DNA of 64,000 nt from Sporosarcina trichiuri (GTDB lineage Bacteria; Bacillota; Bacilli; Bacillales_A; Planococcaceae). The notes beneath the pieces are model-generated. The model worked only from the letters and a program-made list of their open reading frames with translations. It was not told the origin of the DNA and did not search any database. This document shows, piece after piece, positions 10,231-18,615 of this stretch. Positions within the stretch are counted from its first letter, which is position 1; each line of letters starts with the position of its first letter. Position numbers and translations under genes: made by a program. Where the stretch lies: NCBI RefSeq assembly GCF_030406775.1, contig NZ_CP129119.1, forward strand, positions 778,001-842,000, given 5' to 3'.

Positions 10231-11741
10231 CGCACGGCAAGTTTCCGGAAATGCCTGAAGTCCTCCCCGCGGATCTGTCCGGTGAAGAACAGGACGACCG
10301 CCAGGAACAGGGCAGTGATGCTGCAATCCGCGATCAGGCCGTACCCGCCGGTCGGGATGAAGATCGGACGCAGCACTGCTGTGATGATGAACGATGCATA
10401 CGGCAGGACGAACATCGTGAAGCCGGTGGCGGTCTTCCGGTTCCTGCGCAGCGTTGCGATATGCAGGAAGGACGTGATGAGGACGCCGAAACCGATCGCC
10501 ACGATGGCACCGGTCTCCTGGAGTCCGGGCTGGGACGCCAGGACAAACATGACGAGAAGCTTGGCAATCCCGCCATACACGGAATTCATCATCGCGGCTT
10601 TCGCTTCATCTGTCGCCTGCAAAATCGAGAACAGAGGGCTCTGAATGTAATAAAAGAAGAAGATCGGCGCAAGCACCACCATATACGAGGCCCCCTGTTT
10701 GACGTGGAACAGCGTCTCGGCCATCTCCTTGCCATGAACGAAGAAGACAGCTGCTGCAAATGCACCGGTCAGAGCCGATAACCGCAGAGACAAGTGGATG
10801 CGCTCCTGCAGTTTCTTGATATTTCCAGCCGCCGACGCACCGCTCACCGCGGGTACGAGTACGACGGACAGCGCATATGGTATGAACTGCGGGAACAGCA
10901 GCAGCGGGATGAGCACGCCGGAGATGACTCCGTACAGTGATGTTGCGGCTGCCGCCGTCAGACCGGACACAGCGAGCGCACGGATGAAGATGATCGGCTC
11001 GAGGAACCAGGTGAAACTGCCGAACAACCGGCTGCCTGAAGAAGGCAGGGCGACCGCAAGCAAAGGGTTCACCGGATACAGTCCGTCTTTCGACTGCAGG
11101 GATGCAGTCTTTTTTTGCTGTTTCTTGAACTTGATCCACAAATAGAGGACCGACACGGCTTCTGCAAGAAGAGTGATGCCCATCGCATATGCAGCATTCA
11201 GGGCAATACTGCCGTCAGTCAGGAAGTACGGCAGCATCCAGGTGATGAGCCCGATGCGGACGATCTGCTCGATCACCTGACTCCAGGCTGTCTCTTCCAG
11301 CCTGGCAATCCCCTGGAAATAACCGCGGATGATTCCGCCGACCGCCGCGATCGGCACGATGGCGATGCCTACAAATAACGTAACGGATGCCGCCGGATTG
11401 CCAAGGAGGGTATTCGACAGGAACGGGACAAACAAGATGGACAGCGGCAGGAAGATAAGTCCGGTGATGATTGTTAGAAGCACGGAAGATCGCATCACTT
11501 GTGCAAAGCGGGCGGATTGCCCTTTTGCCGTCAGCTCGGCGATCACCTTTGCAATGGCGATCGGGATCCCCAGCTGTACAAGAGACAGGAAGAAGATGAA
11601 CGCCGGGTAAGCAGTCATATAGACACCGACCGCCTCTTCGCCGGCCACCCGCATGAACTGGATGCGGTATACAAAACCGAGCAATTTCGTCATAAAAACG
11701 GCGAAGGTCAAGATCACCGTTCCGCGGATAAATGAGGACAT
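10221..11741 (-). CDS. spoVB: Stage V sporulation protein B, MOP-superfamily lipid flippase
   Basis: A 506-residue polytopic membrane protein (12-14 TM helices) of the MviN/MurJ-like polysaccharide exporter family. SpoVB is needed for spore cortex synthesis and can flip lipid II in B. subtilis. The N-terminus SSFIRGTVILTFAVFMTKLLGFVYRI is typical. ATG at 11741 was chosen because AAGGAG lies 10 bases upstream; an ATG at 11750 sits directly against that SD and one at 11771 lies upstream of it. The gene runs against its neighbours, as in B. subtilis, between yrbG-like and comN genes. Paralogues (YtgP, YkvU) look similar, so the symbol rests partly on synteny. Confidence 0.88.
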   Translation of the reverse strand: MSSFIRGTVILTFAVFMTKLLGFVYRIQFMRVAGEEAVGVYMTAYPAFIFFLSLVQLGIPIAIAKVIAELTAKGQSARFAQVMRSSVLLTIITGLIFLPLSILFVPFLSNTLLGNPAASVTLFVGIAIVPIAAVGGIIRGYFQGIARLEETAWSQVIEQIVRIGLITWMLPYFLTDGSIALNAAYAMGITLLAEAVSVLYLWIKFKKQQKKTASLQSKDGLYPVNPLLAVALPSSGSRLFGSFTWFLEPIIFIRALAVSGLTAAAATSLYGVISGVLIPLLLFPQFIPYALSVVLVPAVSGASAAGNIKKLQERIHLSLRLSALTGAFAAAVFFVHGKEMAETLFHVKQGASYMVVLAPIFFFYYIQSPLFSILQATDEAKAAMMNSVYGGIAKLLVMFVLASQPGLQETGAIVAIGFGVLITSFLHIATLRRNRKTATGFTMFVLPYASFIITAVLRPIFIPTGGYGLIADCSITALFLAVVLFFTGQIRGEDFRHFRKLAVRQR

Positions 11742-11840
11742 TGAAAACATCTCCTTCTCAAGTCGAGCCAATTCATATACACTACTTGTATGCGGTACAT
11801 ACTGTATTTACAACTTCGCTAGAAGAAGGGATGACTGCGA

Positions 11841-12158
11841 GTGGAGATCAAATACGAAGACTTATTCAACCACGTCCGTCCTGCAGTGGAGAGCAAACGG
11901 GAAGAATTCCATTTCTACGGCTACAGAACGGTGACCGATGCGGATATCTGGAAGTACTGCGTGCAGAAGAAATGGCGCAAGCGGATTATCGGGGAAATGC
12001 GCACCCACGAGATCATCAACGGCGTCATGGAATTGACACCGGCGGAATATATGACCTACACGCAGATCGAGGAGCAGCGTTCATCCGACTGGTTCTCCGA
12101 CCTGAACAGCGAGGAACTGCAGCTGCTGCTGGCTCCCAGAAAGGACAAACAGAACTAG
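11841..12158 (+). CDS. comN: Post-transcriptional regulator ComN (YrzD family)
   Basis: A small acidic cytoplasmic protein of 105 residues; the B. subtilis homologue ComN promotes accumulation of the comE late-competence mRNA. Characteristic segments are HVRPAVESKREEFHFYGY, then WKYCVQKKWRKR and MELTPAEYMTYTQIEEQ. The start is GTG at 11841, with AGAAGGG about 10 bases upstream. It is divergent from spoVB (99 bases apart) and upstream of secDF, the conserved location. Confidence 0.85.
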   Translation: MEIKYEDLFNHVRPAVESKREEFHFYGYRTVTDADIWKYCVQKKWRKRIIGEMRTHEIINGVMELTPAEYMTYTQIEEQRSSDWFSDLNSEELQLLLAPRKDKQN

Positions 12159-12274
12159 TAAACTTCCATTTAGATTTGACACGGCGCGGGCACTGTCTCA
12201 TAATTGTTTTGTTGATGTTTCTTACGTACATACCAAAGCACGACCGCTTCACGGATAGAGGGGGAAAACGGATC

Positions 12275-14551
12275 ATGAAGAAAAGAGGACGGATCGTCGC
12301 CTTCCTGTTGCTGATCGTCATTTTTGCAGCAACGATCGGCGGAACGGCGAATCCGATATTGAACAATGTAAAACTCGGTCTCGACCTGCAGGGCGGATTC
12401 GAAGTCCTGTACGAGGTCCAGCCGCTGAAGACTGGGGATCACAACCAGAAAATCACGGAAGACGTTGTCGCGGACACAGCGAAAGCGCTCCGCAACCGGA
12501 TCGACGTACTTGGTGTCAGTGAGCCGAGCATCCAGATCGAATCGAACAACCGGATCCGTGTCCAGCTTGCCGGCGTCGAAGACCAGCAGAAGGCACGGGA
12601 ACTGCTGTCCACACAGGCCAACCTGACATTCCGGGATGCGGATGACAAACTGCTTCTCGACGGGAACGACCTGAAAGCCGGCAAAGCGAAAGCGAACTTC
12701 GGCGAGAACGGCAACCCGGTCGTCACATTGGAAATGAAAGACCCTTCCAAGTTTGCGGAAGTCACATCGGAAGTCGCAGCCAAAGCACCGGAGAACGTCA
12801 TGGTCATCTGGCTCGATTTTGAAGAAGGAAAAGATTCCTATAAGGAAGAGATGAAAAAACCGGACCCGCGGTTCATATCTGCACCGTCCGTCCGTCAGAC
12901 CATCAATTCCTCGAATGTTGAAATCTCCGGCAGCTTCACCGTCGAAGAGACGAAAGATCTTGCCGGTATTCTGAACGCCGGAGCACTTCCGGTCCATCTG
13001 GAAGAGATGTACTCGACTTCCGTCGGAGCACAATTCGGGGAACAGGCACTTAAACAGACTGTCACAGCAGGTATCGTCGGTATTTCCGCGATCTTCCTGT
13101 TCATGCTGTTCTATTACCGGCTGCCCGGACTGGTCGCAGTCATCACACTTTCGGTCTACGTCTACCTGATCATGGTCGTCTTTACGGCCATCAACGGGGT
13201 GCTGACACTGCCGGGTATCGCAGCCCTGCTGCTCGGAGTCGGTATGGCCGTCGATGCGAATATCATCACCTATGAGCGCATCAAAGAGGAACTGAGGATT
13301 GGAAACTCCATCAAGACGGCGTTTACCAAAGGTGCGAAGGAGTCTTTCACGGCAATCCTTGACGCCAACGTCACGACACTCCTGGCCGCTGTCGTCCTGT
13401 TCATCTTCGGGACAAGCTCGGTCAAAGGATTCGCGACGATGCTCATCATCAGTATCGCAGTCAGCTTCATCACAGCAGTATGGGGGGCGCGGCTGCTGCT
13501 CGGCCTGCTCGTCCAAAGCGGCCTGTTCGACGGGAAGACCAGCTGGTTCGGTGTCTCGAAGAAACGGGTCCATCCGGCGGGCGAACATATGGACACGCTC
13601 GATCTGACGACGAAATTCGACCGTTTCGACTTCGTCCATACACGCAAGCGTTTCTACACATTGTCCATCGTCCTGCTGATTGCCGGTGCAATCATTCTCG
13701 GCATTTTCAAGCTGAACCTCGGGATCGACTTCTCGAGCGGTACGCGTGCTGAGATTTTGGCGGATCATGCAATCACGAAACAGGAAGTCAGCACTTACTT
13801 GGAAGACATCGGACATCCGAGCGATGATATTGTCATTTCTGGTGACAAGAACAATATCGGGGTCGCCCGGTACAAAGAAGACTTCAGCCAAGAGGAAATC
13901 AACAGCCTGAAAGCGCAAGTCGCCGAGAAATACGGCGCAGAGCCGAACGTGTCGACCGTATCACCGACAATCGGGAAGGAACTCGTGAAAAACGCTATCA
14001 AAGCCCTCGCCATCGCAGCGCTCGGCATTATCATCTATGTCGCATTCCGCTTTGAATGGCGAATGGGTGTCGCTTCTATTCTGGGTCTGCTGCACGATGC
14101 GTTCTTCATGATCGCGATCTTCAGCATCCTGCGTCTCGAGGTGGATATTACTTTCATCGCTGCAGTCCTGACGATCGTCGGGTATTCCATCAACGATACG
14201 ATCGTCACGTTCGACCGGATCAGGGAGAACATGCACAAGATCGGTCATCTTGACAACGAGAAAGAACTGGCGGATATCATCAACAAATCACTCCGTCAGA
14301 CACTCGGCCGTTCGGTCAACACTGTGCTGACCGTGCTGATCGTCGTCGTTGCCCTGCTCGCACTCGGTGCACCGTCGATCCGGCCATTCTCGATTGCGCT
14401 GCTGATCGGTCTCATCGCCGGTACGTATTCGTCAATCTACATCTCCGCACAGCTTTGGTACGATATGAAAAAGCGGCAGATCAAGAAAACAGGCAAGCTG
14501 AAAACAGTCAAAGAGAAGAAACAATGGGGATCCGACGAACCGGTCGTCTGA
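12275..14551 (+). CDS. secDF: Protein translocase SecDF fusion
   Basis: A 758-residue fusion of SecD and SecF, the proton-motive-force-driven accessory of SecYEG; fusion is usual in bacilli. The SecD half begins with a TM helix, LKLGLDLQGG-type motif (VKLGLDLQGGFEVLYE), a large extracellular domain, then helices with GMAVDANIITYERI at about 325-338. The SecF half contains LGIDFSSGT and YSINDTIVTFDRIRE at about 636-650. In total 12 TM helices are expected. ATG 12275 follows AGAGGGGG. The frame is open far upstream, but that part overlaps comN in another frame and has no SD. Confidence 0.97.
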   Translation: MKKRGRIVAFLLLIVIFAATIGGTANPILNNVKLGLDLQGGFEVLYEVQPLKTGDHNQKITEDVVADTAKALRNRIDVLGVSEPSIQIESNNRIRVQLAGVEDQQKARELLSTQANLTFRDADDKLLLDGNDLKAGKAKANFGENGNPVVTLEMKDPSKFAEVTSEVAAKAPENVMVIWLDFEEGKDSYKEEMKKPDPRFISAPSVRQTINSSNVEISGSFTVEETKDLAGILNAGALPVHLEEMYSTSVGAQFGEQALKQTVTAGIVGISAIFLFMLFYYRLPGLVAVITLSVYVYLIMVVFTAINGVLTLPGIAALLLGVGMAVDANIITYERIKEELRIGNSIKTAFTKGAKESFTAILDANVTTLLAAVVLFIFGTSSVKGFATMLIISIAVSFITAVWGARLLLGLLVQSGLFDGKTSWFGVSKKRVHPAGEHMDTLDLTTKFDRFDFVHTRKRFYTLSIVLLIAGAIILGIFKLNLGIDFSSGTRAEILADHAITKQEVSTYLEDIGHPSDDIVISGDKNNIGVARYKEDFSQEEINSLKAQVAEKYGAEPNVSTVSPTIGKELVKNAIKALAIAALGIIIYVAFRFEWRMGVASILGLLHDAFFMIAIFSILRLEVDITFIAAVLTIVGYSINDTIVTFDRIRENMHKIGHLDNEKELADIINKSLRQTLGRSVNTVLTVLIVVVALLALGAPSIRPFSIALLIGLIAGTYSSIYISAQLWYDMKKRQIKKTGKLKTVKEKKQWGSDEPVV

Positions 14552-14571
14552 TTTGTTTCAAGAGCTTTCTG

Positions 14572-14601
14572 AACAGGTATACTCAGGTATACCTGTTTTT
14601 C
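14572..14601 (+). terminator. Terminator after secDF
   Basis: A perfect 11-bp stem, AACAGGTATAC / GTATACCTGTT, with loop TCAG, followed by a short T-run (TTTTTC). Confidence 0.88.
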
Positions 14602-14656
14602 TATGCCGTCCCGCCACAATGCGGCGGGCCAGGCCAGTACAAAAGGAGTTGAACGG

Positions 14657-15001
14657 ATGAAGTCGCAATGGATGCTGATCGTCGGATTATTGGCCGCTAT
14701 CATAATTGCCGTATTTGCAGTATTCAACGTCGGGAAAGTCCCCGTCGATTATGTCTTCGGCGAAGCACATTGGCCGCTCGTGCTCGTGATACTAGGGTCT
14801 GCGCTGCTCGGCGCCCTCGTGAGCGGACTCTTCGCCGTGTTCCGGACAGTCCGCACACGTCGCGAATTGAAAGTACTGCAGCGGCAGATCACCGAAAAGG
14901 AAGGCATCATCGCCGACCAGCAGAACGAGATCGCCATGCTGCAGAAGTCACCGGAGCTTGCGAATGAAATCATGACCGATGAGTATGACGCAAAACAATG
15001 A
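14657..15001 (+). CDS. LapA family (DUF1049) membrane protein, YrvD-like
   Basis: A 114-residue protein with two TM helices (about 5-23 and 43-63), the second containing ILGSALLGALVSG. A charged C-terminal coiled coil (RRELKVLQRQITEKEGIIADQQNEI) follows. This is the LapA/DUF1049 layout; E. coli LapA takes part in LPS assembly control, but the Gram-positive role is unknown. It corresponds to yrvD between secDF and recJ. AAAAGGAG lies 8 bases before ATG 14657. Confidence 0.85.
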   Translation: MKSQWMLIVGLLAAIIIAVFAVFNVGKVPVDYVFGEAHWPLVLVILGSALLGALVSGLFAVFRTVRTRRELKVLQRQITEKEGIIADQQNEIAMLQKSPELANEIMTDEYDAKQ

Positions 15002-15008
15002 AGAACAG

Positions 15009-15052
15009 CACCGCCAGTATGGATACTTGTTATCCATGCTGGCGGTGTTTTT
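15009..15052 (+). terminator. Terminator after lapA
   Basis: CACCGCCAGTATGGATA pairs with TATCCATGCTGGCGGTG (17 positions, one mismatch) across a 5-base loop, then TTTTTA. Confidence 0.92.
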
Positions 15053-15309
15053 ATAGGCTCGTACAGCAGCCGGTCAGCGGAGTATGGGGATTCTGTCAGC
15101 TGGATCATCCAGTACGCAGCAATGTCTCTTCCAATTATGAGCCTGTGAAAGGCGCATATTCCCGCCAGTCTGCAGCTGAAGAAAAATGCGGAGCGGAGCG
15201 AAGCCGGCAAGCCAGCTCTTGACTTGCTGCCTTTTCACGCGTCTCAGGGGAGTATGTGTCTGATGCTGTACCGCGGGCATGGGGCCGGGGCGGCCTTGTA
15301 TTTGTGAAG
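15053..15309. other. Unexplained intergenic stretch before the repeat array
   Basis: No credible gene: open frames here lack an SD and family-like sequence. It contains GC-rich short patches (GCGGAGCGGAGCGAAGCCGG at 15189-15208) and leads directly into the 20-bp repeat array. No function can be assigned. Confidence 0.5.
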
Positions 15310-15470
15310 TTATGAGCGCTTTCGCATGGTTTATGAGCGGAATTGCGAGTTTATGATCACTTTTCAGGTTTTATGATCACTTTCGGTGATTTATGAGCAG
15401 AATCGAGGAGTTATGATCACTTTCAGAGATTAATGAGCGGTTCACCCGGTTAATGAGCACTCGTCCCTTT
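15310..15470 (+). repeat. Array of eight 20-bp units with TTATGAKC core
   Basis: Cores TTATGAGC, TTATGATC or TAATGAGC begin at about 15311, 15331, 15351, 15371, 15391, 15411, 15431 and 15451, exactly 20 bases apart. Two unit types are visible. Type A is TTTATGATCAC-TTTY plus 5-6 variable bases (15351, 15371, 15411). Type B is TTTATGAGCRG-AATY or a more degenerate form (15311, 15331, 15391, 15431, 15451). The array ends about 120 bases before recJ. A related array in opposite orientation lies at 27471-27630. Confidence 0.92.
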
Positions 15471-15537
15471 TTCGATCGCTTTTCCGTGACTCCTCCGCCG
15501 GTTGCGAGGAGAATCCTTTCCTTTTCCGTCGCAATCC

Positions 15538-15566
15538 TTTCGGAAATCGGCAAACCCCTGTATAAT
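15538..15566 (+). promoter_or_regulatory. Probable promoter of recJ-apt
   Basis: A perfect TATAAT at 15561-15566 lies 24 bases before the recJ start; the -35 region (TTTCGG at 15538) is poor. Confidence 0.5.
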
Positions 15567-15590
15567 TGCGGAAGAGGAAGTGACTGCACA

Positions 15591-17942
15591 GTGATACGTT
15601 CAAACAAACAATGGAAAATACATAGACCTGATGGAACTGCGGTGGAAACGTTGATGGACGAGCTGAAGATTCCGTCCATGCATGCGAAAATCCTGGTGTC
15701 ACGGGGATTCACGAATCCCGCTGAAGTGAAAGAATTCCTGTCGGCAGATGCCGGTGTGCTGCACGATCCGTTCCTGCTGCATGACATGGATAAGGCGGTT
15801 GCGCGCATTAAACAGGCGATTGCTGACGGTGAGCACATCGTCGTCTATGGCGACTACGATGCGGACGGCGTGACAAGTGTATCCGTCCTGACGACGGCGC
15901 TCGAGCGGCTCGGCGCGGATGTTTCATTCGTCATCCCGAACCGGTTCTCCCATGGCTACGGGCCGAACAGCGGATTGTTCCAGGAAATCGCCGACCTTGG
16001 TGCATCGCTCATCATCACTGTCGATAATGGAGTATCCGGTATCGAGCAGGCGGCCTACGCCAAGTCGATCGGGCTCGATCTGATTATCACGGACCACCAC
16101 GAAATCGGCGAGACTCTGCCGGAAGCGGACGCGGTCATCCATCCGCGGCATCCGGACGGCCACTATCCGTTCGGCGAACTCGCAGGGGTCGGTGTCGCCT
16201 TCAAACTGGCCACCGCGCTGCTCGGTGAAGCGCCGCTCGACTTGCTGGAATTCGCAGCCATCGGCACTGTCGCTGATCTTGTGCCGCTGCTGGATGAAAA
16301 CCGGTACTTCGTCAAAGAAGGCATCCGGCGACTCCGCATGTCCAGCCGCCCGGGCATCCAGGCACTTGCCAAAGCAGGCGGCACGGAACTAAGGCAGTTC
16401 ACCGAAGAAACGCTCGGCTTCATGGTCGGCCCCCGGCTGAACGCTCCAGGCCGGCTCGGTGATGCGGATGCAGCGGTCGATCTGCTGAAAGCGGACGAGC
16501 CAACTGTCGCTGCGGGGATCGCCGCGGAACTCGATCGGCTGAACAAAGAACGGCAGGCGCTCGTCAACGGCATCACACAGGAAGCGCTCGCCATGGTCGA
16601 AGCCGAGTATGGAAACGATATCCCCCATGTATTCGTCCTGGCCAAAGAAGGGTGGAATCCAGGGGTCATCGGGATCGTCTCTTCCCGGATCACAGAGAAG
16701 TTCCACCGGCCGTCGATCATCCTGTCGATCGATCCCGAAGCGGGGACAGCAAAAGGATCCGCCCGCAGTGTCGAAGGTTTTGACATGTACCAGGAACTTG
16801 CAAAGAACCGGGACATCCTTCCTCATTTCGGCGGCCATCAAATGGCGGCGGGCATGACACTGAAACTGGAGGATGTCGATACGCTCCGCAACCAGCTGAA
16901 CCGGCAGGCAGCGGACGTGCTGACAGACGAGCAGCTGACCGCTACGGTCTCGATCGATGTGCCGCTGACGATCGGCGAGATCGAAGTCGGTGTCCTCGAA
17001 TCACTGGAACAACTGCGTCCGTTCGGCATGTCGTTCCCGAAACCGGTCTATATGATCGAGAACACATCGGTCGCTTCCATACGGAAGATCGGCGCAGCGA
17101 AAAACCATCTGAAACTCGAACTGGAGGACGGCGGGCACAAGCTCGACGCCATCGGTTTCAGCCAGGGCCCGCTTGCGGATGAAATGACCCACGGCATGTC
17201 GCTCAATGTTATCGGCGACCTGCAGGTCAATGAATGGAATAACTTCAAAAAACCGCAGATTCTCATTGAAGACATACGTTCCGAGGAGCGTCAGGTATTC
17301 GATTTGCGGGGTATCCGGGATCCGCAGCGCTGGGTCGGTACAATCCCGAAAGAGAAAGTTCTGTATGTCGCGTTCCAGCCGAATACAAAATCGTATTTCG
17401 CGCCGTTCCTCCCCGATGTCGATATTCGTATGGCGGAAGACTGCACGGGAGACGCGGCTGTCGAAAGTCTGGTCCTGCTCGACATACCGGACCAGCAGCG
17501 GCAGCTCGAACAGCTGATGACCCTGTTCAGTCCGGGCAGGATCTACGCGCATTTCTATGCACCGGAATCACGGTATTTCGACGGGATTCCGAGCCGGCAG
17601 GAGTTCGGCTGGTATTTCACGTTCCTTAAAAAACGGGGGACTTTTGATATCCGCAACCAGGGTGGGCAGCTCGCGAAGCACAAAGGTTGGAAAATCGAAA
17701 CGATTTATTTCATGTCGAAAGTGTTTTTTGAACTTGGATTTGTTAAGATAGAGAATGGTGCTGTCATCGCCGAACCGGCAGCAGGCAAACGTGACCTTGC
17801 AGAAGCGCCAGCCTACAAGGAACGGCAGCAGCAGATCGAAATGGAAGAACGGCTTCTTTACGCCCCTTACCATGAACTGAAACAATGGTTCCAACAGGTG
17901 CAGCAAGTGCAGGCCGTCGAGGAGGAAACAGTATGGACTTGA
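15591..17942 (+). CDS. recJ: Single-stranded-DNA-specific exonuclease RecJ
   Basis: A 783-residue 5'-3' ssDNA exonuclease of the DHH phosphoesterase family, acting in RecFOR recombination and repair. Motif [11 protein letters not shown] is at about 84-94, the DHH motif is TDHHE at about 167, and DHHA1 GGHQMAAG is near 414. An OB fold and the Firmicute-specific C-terminal domain follow. GTG at 15591 gives a protein beginning like other RecJ (KQWKIHRP) and has AGAGGAAG upstream; a longer frame from 15453 runs into the repeat array and lacks an SD. The last 10 bases overlap apt. Confidence 0.96.
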   Translation: MIRSNKQWKIHRPDGTAVETLMDELKIPSMHAKILVSRGFTNPAEVKEFLSADAGVLHDPFLLHDMDKAVARIKQAIADGEHIVVYGDYDADGVTSVSVLTTALERLGADVSFVIPNRFSHGYGPNSGLFQEIADLGASLIITVDNGVSGIEQAAYAKSIGLDLIITDHHEIGETLPEADAVIHPRHPDGHYPFGELAGVGVAFKLATALLGEAPLDLLEFAAIGTVADLVPLLDENRYFVKEGIRRLRMSSRPGIQALAKAGGTELRQFTEETLGFMVGPRLNAPGRLGDADAAVDLLKADEPTVAAGIAAELDRLNKERQALVNGITQEALAMVEAEYGNDIPHVFVLAKEGWNPGVIGIVSSRITEKFHRPSIILSIDPEAGTAKGSARSVEGFDMYQELAKNRDILPHFGGHQMAAGMTLKLEDVDTLRNQLNRQAADVLTDEQLTATVSIDVPLTIGEIEVGVLESLEQLRPFGMSFPKPVYMIENTSVASIRKIGAAKNHLKLELEDGGHKLDAIGFSQGPLADEMTHGMSLNVIGDLQVNEWNNFKKPQILIEDIRSEERQVFDLRGIRDPQRWVGTIPKEKVLYVAFQPNTKSYFAPFLPDVDIRMAEDCTGDAAVESLVLLDIPDQQRQLEQLMTLFSPGRIYAHFYAPESRYFDGIPSRQEFGWYFTFLKKRGTFDIRNQGGQLAKHKGWKIETIYFMSKVFFELGFVKIENGAVIAEPAAGKRDLAEAPAYKERQQQIEMEERLLYAPYHELKQWFQQVQQVQAVEEETVWT

Positions 17943-18445
17943 AACAGTATGTAACAGTAGTGCCGGACTATCCGAAAGAAGGAATCAGCTTCAAAGATAT
18001 TACGACCATCATGGATAACGGCGAAGCCTATAAATATGCGACGGATCAGATTGTCGAATATGCCAAAGAAGTCGGCGCCGAGCTCATCGTCGGCCCGGAA
18101 GCACGCGGATTCATCATCGGCTGCCCGGTCGCGTATGCGCTCGAAATCGGGTTTGCCCCTGTCCGGAAGCCGGGCAAACTGCCGCGCGAAACGATTGCTG
18201 TCGACTATGATCTCGAGTACGGTGTCGATCAGCTGACAATTCATAAAGATGCCATTAAGCCCGGACAGCGGGTGCTGATCGTCGACGATCTGCTGGCAAC
18301 CGGCGGAACTGTAGGCGCCACAGTTGAACTTGTTGAAAAACTGGGCGGTGTTGTCGCAGGCTGCGCGTTCCTGATTGAGCTTTCCTATTTGGATGGCCGC
18401 AGAAAGCTGGATAACTATAACATTCGTGCACTGATGACATACTGA
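17933..18445 (+). CDS. apt: Adenine phosphoribosyltransferase Apt
   Basis: A 170-residue purine salvage enzyme (adenine + PRPP to AMP). The PRPP loop is [13 protein letters not shown]; the N-terminal signature is [14 protein letters not shown], with [10 protein letters not shown] and the flexible loop [19 protein letters not shown] 17933 follows CGAGGAGGAAAC and lies inside the end of recJ, so translation is coupled. It ends at a terminator. Co-location with relA groups purine-nucleotide genes, as in B. subtilis. Confidence 0.98.
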   Translation: MDLKQYVTVVPDYPKEGISFKDITTIMDNGEAYKYATDQIVEYAKEVGAELIVGPEARGFIIGCPVAYALEIGFAPVRKPGKLPRETIAVDYDLEYGVDQLTIHKDAIKPGQRVLIVDDLLATGGTVGATVELVEKLGGVVAGCAFLIELSYLDGRRKLDNYNIRALMTY

Positions 18446-18450
18446 CCGGA

Positions 18451-18481
18451 TTCCTCCGCTGCCCGCAGCGGGGGGATTTTT
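18451..18481 (+). terminator. Terminator after recJ-apt
   Basis: TTCCTCCGCT pairs with AGCGGGGGGA (G-T wobbles allowed) across GCCCGC, then TTTTT. Confidence 0.8.
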
Positions 18482-18540
18482 GGTAGGCCGCAAGTCGTCA
18501 AGTTTCTGTCACATACATATTTTTTGGACAAATTCATTTC

Positions 18541-18570
18541 TTTACAAAACTTCTGTTTTCACCATACAAT
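18541..18570 (+). promoter_or_regulatory. SigA-type promoter of relA
   Basis: TTTACA (18541-18546), 18 bases, TACAAT (18565-18570), in an AT-rich patch 46 bases before the start codon. Confidence 0.6.
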
Positions 18571-18615
18571 AGAGATATGATTCTTTTTTCGATAATGGCC
18601 GAAAGGGGTGGGAGA

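Noticed and set aside
11732..12274. N-terminal extension of secDF
   Set aside because: It overlaps comN in another frame, has no SD and does not resemble SecD; the ATG at 12275 has a strong SD and a proper first TM helix.
12170..13918. 582-codon open frame antisense to comN/secDF
   Set aside because: A long GC-driven shadow of secDF with acidic, low-complexity sequence and no SD.
14998..15222. 74-codon ORF after lapA
   Set aside because: Its beginning is the lapA terminator hairpin and it has no SD.
15310..15470. CRISPR array
   Set aside because: Units are 20 bp with only 5-6 variable bases, there are no distinct 30-40 bp spacers and no cas genes nearby.
15453..15590. N-terminal extension of recJ into the repeat array
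   Set aside because: It begins inside a 20-bp repeat unit with no SD; the GTG at 15591 gives the normal RecJ start.
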